A stretch of DNA of 8,786 bases, from NCBI GenBank assembly GCA_030018795.1, contig JASEHA010000071.1, positions 1-8,786 of the forward strand. Reading direction: 5' to 3'. This DNA comes from a bacterium (lineage in GTDB: Bacteria; UBA9089; CG2-30-40-21). How positions within the stretch are numbered: position 1 is the first letter of the stretch; each line of letters opens with the position of its first letter. Under the pieces are notes generated by a model. It was not told where the DNA came from, did not search any database, and saw only the letters and a program-made list of their open reading frames with translations. A program made the position numbers and the translations under genes. This document shows positions 1-5,678 of the stretch, piece after piece.

Positions 1-37
1 TGAATTTCGTGGATAATGCGATAAAACTGATAGCTAT

Positions 38-55
38 TTTCAACCGCACAGGTCG
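38..55 (+). repeat. Dispersed repeat, copy 1 (18 bp)
   Basis: TTTCAACCGCACAGGTCG is identical to 359-376 and in the same orientation. On the minus strand this copy encodes the last residues DLCG and the TGA stop of the small gene. Unlike copy 2, it has no complementary arm next to it. Confidence 0.75.
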
Positions 56-252
56 AAATGTTTTGATAGTGCATCCCTCACTGCTTCATAGTTTACGATT
101 AATAATGCCTGCTCACATTTGTCTATACTGATTGCTGTTGCTTCTGATATATTAAATTCAAATCCGCCAGCCTGCTTCTCTCTTGGAGCTGCATCTACTT
201 CTTCATTGCATTCTACAAACTCCACGTTTACTTTAATCTTGTAGTTCTTCAT
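40..252 (-). CDS. Small protein of unknown function (70 aa)
   Basis: I do not recognise a defined function. The product is a soluble, acidic 70-residue protein with no signal peptide or membrane segment. It has a predicted beta-strand start (MKNYKIKVNVEFVE), a glycine-rich middle and a helical end (SIDKCEQALLIVNYEAVRDALSKHF). The gene looks real: a strong Shine-Dalgarno (AGGGAGGGG) lies just upstream of the ATG, and a good promoter sits at 306-334. The last residues DLCG and the stop codon are read from a dispersed repeat (38-55) whose second copy lies at 359-376. The original C-terminus may therefore have been cut or replaced. It is separated from the upstream efflux operon by a hairpin and is probably its own transcription unit. 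Small proteins of this general look can accompany transposases, but nothing in the window shows that here. Confidence 0.6.
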   Translation of the reverse strand: MKNYKIKVNVEFVECNEEVDAAPREKQAGGFEFNISEATAISIDKCEQALLIVNYEAVRDALSKHFDLCG

Positions 253-257
253 AACAT

Positions 258-268
258 TCCCCTCCCTT
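258..268 (-). promoter_or_regulatory. Shine-Dalgarno of the small gene, possibly in a hairpin
   Basis: On the minus strand AGGGAGGGG lies just upstream of the ATG at 252-250, and this decides the start. Its GAGGGG portion (264-259) is complementary to CCCCTC at 284-279, giving a 6-bp stem with a 14-nt loop inside the leader. The RBS is clear; the hairpin is only a possibility. Confidence 0.6.
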
Positions 269-305
269 TTTTCTTAATGAGGGGGTTCTTTTCTGGGATA
301 ATTTA

Positions 306-334
306 ATTATACTCGAAAAAATACATTATGTCTA
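306..334 (-). promoter_or_regulatory. Sigma-70-type promoter for the small gene
   Basis: On the minus strand a -35 box TAGACA (334-329, one mismatch to TTGACA) is separated by exactly 17 nt from a perfect -10 box TATAAT (311-306). A start of transcription near 299 would give a leader of about 47 nt before the ATG at 252. The promoter lies just beyond the hairpin that closes the efflux operon, consistent with independent transcription of the small gene. Confidence 0.65.
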
Positions 335-374
335 CAAAAATATAACCTGTGTGGTAAATTTCAACCGCACAGGT
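335..374 (-). terminator. Probable intrinsic terminator of the efflux operon
   Basis: On the minus strand ACCTGTGCGGT (374-364) pairs with ACCACACAGGT (355-345) around an 8-nt loop. That gives 10 of 11 pairs, with one C/A mismatch. The T-rich run TATATTTTTG (344-335) follows. It begins 45 nt after the tolC-like stop codon. One arm of the hairpin is part of a repeat also found at 38-55, so the terminator may be built from a dispersed element. Confidence 0.5.
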
Positions 375-376
375 CG
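359..376 (+). repeat. Dispersed repeat, copy 2 (18 bp)
   Basis: Exact second copy of the 18-bp unit at 38-55. Here it pairs with ACCTGTGTGGT at 345-355 to form a hairpin of 11 pairs including one G-T, as read on the plus strand. The two copies bracket the small gene together with its promoter. Confidence 0.75.
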
Positions 377-418
377 GAATTTTTTAATTCTATTTTGCAG
401 AACTTTAAAAGATAAATC

Positions 419-1732
419 TTATAAGACTTTTATGGACTCTTCTTCTATCCTCCCCATAACCCTCATCAGATTCATCCGGCACAGATTATAATCAATCACA
501 GCCTCAATCTGTATGGTAGAGGAGCGAACAAATATCTCCTCTGCCTCTTTTACATCCGTGATAGTGGCTAACCCAAGTTCATATCTTATCCTTGTTACCC
601 TCAATATCTCATTTCCCAGATCCCTGTTCTTTTCAGAGACATGTACCCTCATCTCTGCCTCCAATAATCTGGCAAGAATCTCCCTTATCTCCAATGCAAT
701 CTTCTCTTTCATGTTATTGAAATTTTCTGCTACTGTTTTATAACCAAGCTCTGCCTCTTTTACCTTAGATGCTGTATAAAAACCGTTGAATATCGGCACA
801 TGGATGTTTATCCCTATTCTCCATGAGTCTCTTGAGACATCCTTAAGGCTTTTTTTAAATCCATCCCTATCCTTACCGCTCCAGTTATAGCCTCCAGTCA
901 GATTGACCCCTGGAAAATAATCTGCCTTGATTATCTTTACCTGCAATTCTTTACTCTTTACCCCTGCCTCCATGGCAGCAATCTCTGGATTATTGGTTAT
1001 TGCCTCTGATATTATCTTCTCTTCATCTACATTTAGCGAAACAAAGGCTGGCTCATCCTTGATATTTATCTCCCCCTCTATCTTCAACAGGCTTCTAAGA
1101 TTATCCTCTGCCACCTTTTTTCGGCATGATGTTTTTATCAACTCCTCCTTTGCACAGGCCAGATTTACCTCCTGCTTCATCATTTCTACCTCTGGGATAA
1201 AACCCTCTTTGCATTTAGCAGAGGCAATCTCCATGATTGAGCTGGCATACTCCAGCCTTTTTTCGCAAGCCTTCTTTAGCTCAATGGCCTTTTTAAGATT
1301 CCAACAAGAGGTGGCGATTTTGTAAATAATTTCATTCTTTGCCTGATCTATTTTCAACAAAGAGATCCTTATTTCCTCATGGGCACACCTGATGGCATTG
1401 CTCACCTTGCCGCCTGTCCAGAGGATCTGGTTCAGGGAAAGGGATGGATTGTTGCTATATCCTTCTATAGACTCAGGCGATTTTACCTCTCTCAAATTGT
1501 TATAAGAAGAATTTATATCAGCGGTTATCTTCGGATATACCTGAGATAGTGTTTCCTTCAAAGATGCCTCAGTCATCTCCTGCTGCAGATTGACCAGCGT
1601 CAATTCCCGGCTATTGTTTAGCCCTATTTGGATTGCTTCCTGCAGGGTGAGGCTATGGGCAGTCTCAGCCCAGGAGCCTTTTGTTGTAACAAAGAAAAAA
1701 ATCAGGCATAAACTTAAAATTTTACTACTCAT
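419..1732 (-). CDS. TolC-family outer membrane efflux protein
   Basis: Outer-membrane channel component of a tripartite export machine; 437 aa, the usual length for the OEP/TolC family. Residues 1-22 form a signal peptide (hydrophobic LCLIFFFV, cleavage after SWA). The family's internal duplication is visible. Repeat one begins at SLTLQEAIQIGLNNS (about 27), followed by a beta-strand region near YPKITADINSSY. Repeat two begins around 236 (DEEKIISEAITNNPEIAAM) with the matching YFPGVNLTGGYNW at 272-284. Long amphipathic helices between them would form the periplasmic tunnel. The start overlaps the permease stop by 8 nt (ATGAGTAG), and GAGG lies too close to the ATG, so translation probably depends on coupling. 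The mature protein has seven cysteines, which is unusual for this family. The family call is firm; the exported substrate is unknown. Confidence 0.93.
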   Translation of the reverse strand: MSSKILSLCLIFFFVTTKGSWAETAHSLTLQEAIQIGLNNSRELTLVNLQQEMTEASLKETLSQVYPKITADINSSYNNLREVKSPESIEGYSNNPSLSLNQILWTGGKVSNAIRCAHEEIRISLLKIDQAKNEIIYKIATSCWNLKKAIELKKACEKRLEYASSIMEIASAKCKEGFIPEVEMMKQEVNLACAKEELIKTSCRKKVAEDNLRSLLKIEGEINIKDEPAFVSLNVDEEKIISEAITNNPEIAAMEAGVKSKELQVKIIKADYFPGVNLTGGYNWSGKDRDGFKKSLKDVSRDSWRIGINIHVPIFNGFYTASKVKEAELGYKTVAENFNNMKEKIALEIREILARLLEAEMRVHVSEKNRDLGNEILRVTRIRYELGLATITDVKEAEEIFVRSSTIQIEAVIDYNLCRMNLMRVMGRIEEESIKVL

Positions 1733-2909
1733 ACCTCAGTGCCTCCACTGGATTAAGTCTGGCAGCTATGTATGCCGGATAAACCCCAAAGAAGATACCA
1801 ACAAGACAGGAGAACCCCAATCCAATAATAATTGCTATACCTGAAATAAAAAAGGCTATCTTAAACACAGTAGAGATTATCAATACCAGACCAATGCTGG
1901 CCAATATCCCCAGCCCGCCGCCAAGTGAGCACAGGGTCAGGGATTCTATCAAAAACTGCAAAAGGATATTGTCCTTTGTCGCACCGCAGGCTTTTCTTAT
2001 CCCAATCTCACGCGTTCTCTCACGAACCGAGACAAGCATGATATTCATGATACCAATCCCTCCGACCAAGATGGAAATCCCGGCAATACTACCCAAAACA
2101 ATAGAGATAACACCCATTACCTTATCCAGCATTGAAAGTATTTCATCCACTGAATGGACATCGAAATTATCTTTTCCGCCAAATATTTGTCTGAGATGAG
2201 TTTTTATCCTCTTTTTGAGCAAAGGGATAGAGGCCCCTTCCTTTGCCAGAAATTGCACCGCATATATATCACGGGTGCCAAGAAGTCTCATGGCACAGGA
2301 TGAAGGAATCCCAATGGCGTCATTGATGTTTATGGGGCCAAACTCTATTTTATGCTCCATTACCCCAATTACCCGAAAGTATGTTCCCTCTATCTTAATC
2401 TCCTGCCCCAGTCTTTTAGTCTTTCCAAACAGGTCATAAAAAAGCTCCTTGCCAACCACACAAACCTTTTCGTAACGGACAACCTCATCGCCTGTAAACA
2501 TTCTACCGGAAGAAGCCTTTATCCCCCTGACACGGAAAAAGTTTTCCGGCCCACCAAAAACTGTTATTTGTTTCATCCTACCCTTTACCTTTAAGAGTGT
2601 CTGTAGGAGGTGTACTGGGGAAAGGTCGTCTATCTGTGGGATTATTTCCTTCATGGCCATAACCTGCTCTTCAGTCAAACAGGCAAACTTATCCGTTCTC
2701 GTCTCCATCTGAGCATTGAAAGCCATGACGATATTTGTTCCTGCTGTCAAAAACTCACTTATGATAAGCTGCTTACCACCCTTTGAGACAGCAAGGACAG
2801 TGGTTATGGCAAATACGCCTATGACCATGCCAAGCATAGTCAGGCATGACCTTAGTTTATGCTGGATAAGGCTGCTGAATGAAAAGATGATACAGTCGAA
2901 AAGGTTCAT
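1725..2909 (-). CDS. MacB-type ABC transporter permease (FtsX family)
   Basis: Inner-membrane permease of a MacB-like ABC transporter; 394 aa. The N-terminus has one membrane helix (about 21-45, LTMLGMVIGVFAITTVLAV). A large periplasmic MacB_PCD domain follows, to about residue 262. The FtsX domain then has three membrane helices. It carries the family hallmark GGIGIMNIMLVSVRERTREIG starting at residue 283 and ends with GVYPAYIAARLNPVEALRYE. MacB of E. coli fuses the ATPase and permease in one chain; here they are separate genes, as is common in many bacteria. The ATG overlaps the ATPase stop in ATGA, with a G-rich SD-like stretch (GGGGGG) 5 nt upstream. It overlaps the tolC-like gene by 8 nt. 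MacB-type permeases work as mechanotransmitters driving export from the periplasm rather than carrying substrate through the inner membrane. The actual substrate (drug, peptide, lipid) cannot be read from the sequence. Confidence 0.94.
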   Translation of the reverse strand: MNLFDCIIFSFSSLIQHKLRSCLTMLGMVIGVFAITTVLAVSKGGKQLIISEFLTAGTNIVMAFNAQMETRTDKFACLTEEQVMAMKEIIPQIDDLSPVHLLQTLLKVKGRMKQITVFGGPENFFRVRGIKASSGRMFTGDEVVRYEKVCVVGKELFYDLFGKTKRLGQEIKIEGTYFRVIGVMEHKIEFGPININDAIGIPSSCAMRLLGTRDIYAVQFLAKEGASIPLLKKRIKTHLRQIFGGKDNFDVHSVDEILSMLDKVMGVISIVLGSIAGISILVGGIGIMNIMLVSVRERTREIGIRKACGATKDNILLQFLIESLTLCSLGGGLGILASIGLVLIISTVFKIAFFISGIAIIIGLGFSCLVGIFFGVYPAYIAARLNPVEALRYE

Positions 2910-3580
2910 ACAATCCCCCCATCCCTCATCCTGATAACTCGTTCTGCATAAGCGGCAATATCTGCCTCATGGGTAACCAAAATTATGGTTCTACCCTTTT
3001 TGTTTAAGTCAAGCAATATCTCCATTATCTCATGGCTTGTCTGGCTGTCAAGGTTTCCTGTCGGCTCATCTGCACAGATAATCTCAGGGTTATTGACCAA
3101 TGCTCTGGCAATAGCAACCCTCTGCCGTTCTCCACCAGACATCTCAGAAGGCTTATTCCTTAGTTTGGCAGAAAGACCCACCATCTTAAGTGTCTCAGAG
3201 GCTATTCTTCTTCTGTTTTTCCTTGAGCAGTCACCAGAATACAGCAATGGCAGCAGCACATTATCTAAGGCACTCTGTTTTCCCAATAGATTAAATGACT
3301 GAAAAACAAAGCCGATTCTTTTATTTCTTATTAATGCCAGCTCCTTGTCATTATTCATGGCTACATCCTCTCCATCCAACAGATAGCTGCCAGATGTAGG
3401 GCTATCAAGGCATCCGACGATATTCATCAAGGTAGACTTCCCGCTGCCAGAGGCACCCATTATGGCTACAAACTCACCCTTTTGAATAGATAGAGATATC
3501 CCTTTCAAGGCAGCAAAGCTTGCTTTGCCAACAGGGTATATCTTTTTTATCTCAAAAAGCTCAATAAAATTATGATTCAT
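2906..3580 (-). CDS. ABC transporter ATP-binding protein, MacB/LolD type
   Basis: Cytoplasmic ATPase that powers the permease encoded immediately downstream; 224 aa, the normal length for stand-alone MacB/LolD-type subunits. All catalytic motifs are intact. They are Walker A GASGSGKST (42-50), Q-loop Q94 in FVFQSFNLL, signature SGGER (148-152), Walker B IICADEP with catalytic E172, D-loop NLD (176-178) and switch H204 in VTHEAD. The stop overlaps the permease ATG (ATGA), so the pair is coupled. The start at 3580 gives a family-typical N-terminus, but the Shine-Dalgarno is weak (TTGAG). No promoter could be assigned in the repeat-filled gap upstream. LolD (lipoprotein release) is the main alternative, but the adjacent MacB-type permease and TolC gene favour efflux. 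Confidence 0.95.
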   Translation of the reverse strand: MNHNFIELFEIKKIYPVGKASFAALKGISLSIQKGEFVAIMGASGSGKSTLMNIVGCLDSPTSGSYLLDGEDVAMNNDKELALIRNKRIGFVFQSFNLLGKQSALDNVLLPLLYSGDCSRKNRRRIASETLKMVGLSAKLRNKPSEMSGGERQRVAIARALVNNPEIICADEPTGNLDSQTSHEIMEILLDLNKKGRTIILVTHEADIAAYAERVIRMRDGGIV

Positions 3581-3618
3581 GTTATACTCAATACTGGCAC
3601 AAATTGCGATTTTTAGAT

Positions 3619-3670
3619 GGCACAGACATCCTTATCTGTGGTATGTGGATGACTCATCATACTGGCAGAG
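3619..3670 (+). repeat. Dispersed palindromic repeat, copy A
   Basis: This 52-bp stretch matches 8428-8479 at 47 of 52 positions by hand alignment. Its core (3621-3640) is the near-palindrome CACAGACA-TCCT-TATCTGTG. It lies between the ATPase and dehydrogenase genes. The same core occurs inside valS at 7718-7737. Confidence 0.8.
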
Positions 3671-3713
3671 GTGCTACCTCTGCCAGAGTAGAGGGGCTCA
3701 CTCCTGCCCCTAC
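3662..3713 (+). repeat. Two strong hairpins next to repeat copy A
   Basis: The first hairpin has an 11-bp perfect stem, CTGGCAGAGGT (3662-3672) with ACCTCTGCCAG (3676-3686), around a 3-nt loop. The second pairs GTAGAGGGGC (3688-3697) with GCCCCTAC (3706-3713) with a 2-nt bulge. Neither is followed by a T-run on the minus strand, so I do not call them intrinsic terminators. They could protect mRNA ends or be mobile-repeat remains. No gene lies in the 172-bp gap. Confidence 0.7.
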
Positions 3714-3752
3714 TGACAATTGATGGTTAACGCGGCACTATACGCTCAACCT

Positions 3753-5396
3753 TTACGAACATTCCTGCTTCAATCGTGGAATATGTCCCCTGCCCATACC
3801 CTTAACCTCGCATCCCAATCTCAGGTATTCCTTGATCCTTGCATCAGAAAGGATACAGAAGCAATCAACAATTGCCACAGGCTTGCCAACCAGCTCTACC
3901 AGACTTTTTGGTTCAAGCTGGAGATATTCCTCATGTGGAACTGCAAAGATTACACAATCAATGCCTTTGCCAGAGGTGCTGCTTTTCAGGCAGACAGTTA
4001 AATCCTGCTGCACCCTCAAGTCTGTTAATCCTTCCTGATTCTGGAAGAATCTTGACCATGAATGTCCTGGTGACGGATACGTATCCTGTTTTTCAAGCTC
4101 CCACCAATGGGACACATAAGGGTCATGAACAGAAACATTCGCCCCCATTTCTGTGAGCTTGCGAACAACAACCTCTGAGCCGCTGTAGCGGGTATCTCCA
4201 ACATCCTTTCGATAGGAAGCACCCATTAAAAGGATATTAGCATCCTTAATCACCTTGCCCATACCCTTTAATGCCTCATGGACAAGTTCAGCTACATGAA
4301 GGCTGCGTGTATCATTGATATTTATAGCCATAGTAGTCATCTTGAAGATTTTATCATCAAATCCAAGGATATTATTATACGCCCATGCCCCCAATGCCCC
4401 ATCCTTTGGCAGGCAATACCCGCCAATACCAGGTCCAGGAAAGATAATATTGCTATGGGTTGGCCTTACCTTTATAGCATTAACAACCTTGATGAGATCT
4501 ATCCCATTTTGTTCGGCAAACAGACTCCATTCATCAAGAAATGCCAGCATGGTTGCCCGAAAGCTATTTTCAATTATCTTGGCTGTCTCAGATTCAATGG
4601 GTCTGTCCAGAACAGTCAAGGGATACTGCTCTGTATTAAGCACCTCATTAAGAAATTTGGTTACCCTCTCCCGACTCTCCTTATTCACCCCGCTGCAAAC
4701 CCGCCAGAAGTCACGAATGGATTTAACATACTCCCGTCCAGGCATAACCCGTTCATAGGAATGGGCAAGCAATGGATCAGACTGAATCCCTCTATTCTTA
4801 AACTCTTCTTGTAGAATAGGATAGGCAACAAACTCAGTTGTGCCAGGGGCAACGGTAGTCTCAATTAAAACAAGAGCATCTGCCTCAATATTTTGTCCAA
4901 TAACTCGGATAGATTTTTTCAAGGCATCCATATCTGCATGTCCGGTAGAAAGATCACCCATAGATTCTTTGAGATAGTCGCACTGAACATCTACCACCAC
5001 CACATCAGCCAATTTAAGGGCATCGTGTGTATAGGTAGCAATAAGCGTTTCCTTTTCCTTTACACATCGATGGATCATCTCATCTACCTCTGGATCCTCT
5101 GCCTTAACCGGAGAAATGCCCTCATTCAGATAATGTATCTTCCAGAAAGACCGAATTGAGGGACGCTGCATACCAATAACAAACTTTCCTGGTTTTCCGG
5201 TCTGTTTATTCACACTATCTGCTACCACCCCAGCCATAACTGCACCCACAAACCCAACACCAACTACCACTACAATCTCATACCCCTCATCCCGTTTCTT
5301 GCTGACAATCTCCTTTAACCGCTCATACTCCTGAACATACTCCTCTTGCGTTGGCAAGGCAAAACCCTTGCCGTCTGGACTCGTTGAACACTCCAT
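3753..5396 (-). CDS. Nucleotide sugar dehydrogenase (UDP-glucose/GDP-mannose family)
   Basis: NAD-dependent enzyme that oxidises the sugar C6 of a nucleotide sugar to a uronic acid in two steps, supplying precursors for cell-surface polysaccharide; 547 aa. The Rossmann NAD site is GVGFVG (46-51), preceded by a roughly 40-residue N-terminal extension. ETTVAPGTT occupies 179-187. The central helix EIENSFRATMLAFLDEW-type region is present as AKIIENSFRATMLAFLDEW. The catalytic cysteine is C328 in GPGIGGYCLPKD. The C-terminal domain begins around LLMGASYRKDVGDTRYSGSE and ends in GCEVKGMGRGHI. It is about 100 residues longer than typical members. The start at 5396 is chosen because AAGGAGGA sits 6 nt upstream; a GTG at 5453 would read through an inverted repeat. 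The substrate (UDP-glucose, UDP-HexNAc or GDP-mannose) is not resolved. Confidence 0.92.
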   Translation of the reverse strand: MECSTSPDGKGFALPTQEEYVQEYERLKEIVSKKRDEGYEIVVVVGVGFVGAVMAGVVADSVNKQTGKPGKFVIGMQRPSIRSFWKIHYLNEGISPVKAEDPEVDEMIHRCVKEKETLIATYTHDALKLADVVVVDVQCDYLKESMGDLSTGHADMDALKKSIRVIGQNIEADALVLIETTVAPGTTEFVAYPILQEEFKNRGIQSDPLLAHSYERVMPGREYVKSIRDFWRVCSGVNKESRERVTKFLNEVLNTEQYPLTVLDRPIESETAKIIENSFRATMLAFLDEWSLFAEQNGIDLIKVVNAIKVRPTHSNIIFPGPGIGGYCLPKDGALGAWAYNNILGFDDKIFKMTTMAININDTRSLHVAELVHEALKGMGKVIKDANILLMGASYRKDVGDTRYSGSEVVVRKLTEMGANVSVHDPYVSHWWELEKQDTYPSPGHSWSRFFQNQEGLTDLRVQQDLTVCLKSSTSGKGIDCVIFAVPHEEYLQLEPKSLVELVGKPVAIVDCFCILSDARIKEYLRLGCEVKGMGRGHIPRLKQECS

Positions 5397-5401
5397 AATA
5401 T

Positions 5402-5409
5402 TCCTCCTT
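5402..5409 (-). promoter_or_regulatory. Shine-Dalgarno of the dehydrogenase
   Basis: TAAGGAGG on the minus strand, about 6 nt before the ATG at 5396-5394, is a near-perfect ribosome-binding site. It fixes the start and rules out the upstream in-frame GTG at 5453. Confidence 0.85.
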
Positions 5410-5417
5410 AATTTTAA

Positions 5418-5499
5418 TAGAACACAGATGACACGGATTAAACGGATATTCACGGATTTTTTGATTTATCTCCTGTTAATCCGTTTAATCCGTGTTCTA
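5418..5499. repeat. Large inverted repeat upstream of the dehydrogenase
   Basis: CACGGATTAAACGGAT (5432-5447) is perfectly complementary to ATCCGTTTAATCCGTG (5479-5494). The pairing continues as TAGAA (5418-5422) with TTCTA (5495-5499), leaving a small bulge on the left arm. The loop is 31 nt and holds a further CACGGAT. The wording resembles dispersed repeats common in environmental genomes. It lies directly upstream of the dehydrogenase RBS in the leader. No T-run follows it on the minus strand. Confidence 0.8.
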
Positions 5500-5503
5500 T
5501 TTC

Positions 5504-5678
5504 TTAATCCTGAAAATCGGCAAGTGCCTACAATCTAAAATGCCTAAGGCAAACAATAGGTTAAGATTGTAGCCCAACATTCTATGTTGGTATTTTTATC
5601 AGCATGAAATATCGTAATTACAACCAAGATAGAATCTTAGGCTACACCTACCCCATTTACTTGCCGATTTCAGGTTAA
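5504..5678. repeat. MITE-like structured element with terminal inverted repeats
   Basis: The terminal arms at 5504-5525 and 5659-5678 are inverted copies of about 20 bp (core CGGCAAGT / ACTTGCCG) with minor differences. Inside lies a second inverted pair, 5569-5592 and 5622-5645, complementary at 20 of 24 positions. Each of those arms contains its own hairpin. The element has no coding potential and its right end touches the valS stop codon. I could not see a target-site duplication. It could be a non-autonomous mobile element or a structured RNA in the valS 3' end. Confidence 0.65.

Noticed and set aside
38..376. CRISPR array from the 18-bp repeat pair
   Set aside because: Only two copies, more than 300 bp apart, with a gene between them, and no cas genes.
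4278..4814. Long plus-strand open frame opposite the dehydrogenase
   Set aside because: It is antisense to a gene with intact catalytic motifs and shows no protein-family features of its own.
5397..5453. Upstream GTG start extending the dehydrogenase by 19 residues
   Set aside because: The extension is encoded by an inverted repeat, and the ATG at 5396 has a near-perfect Shine-Dalgarno.
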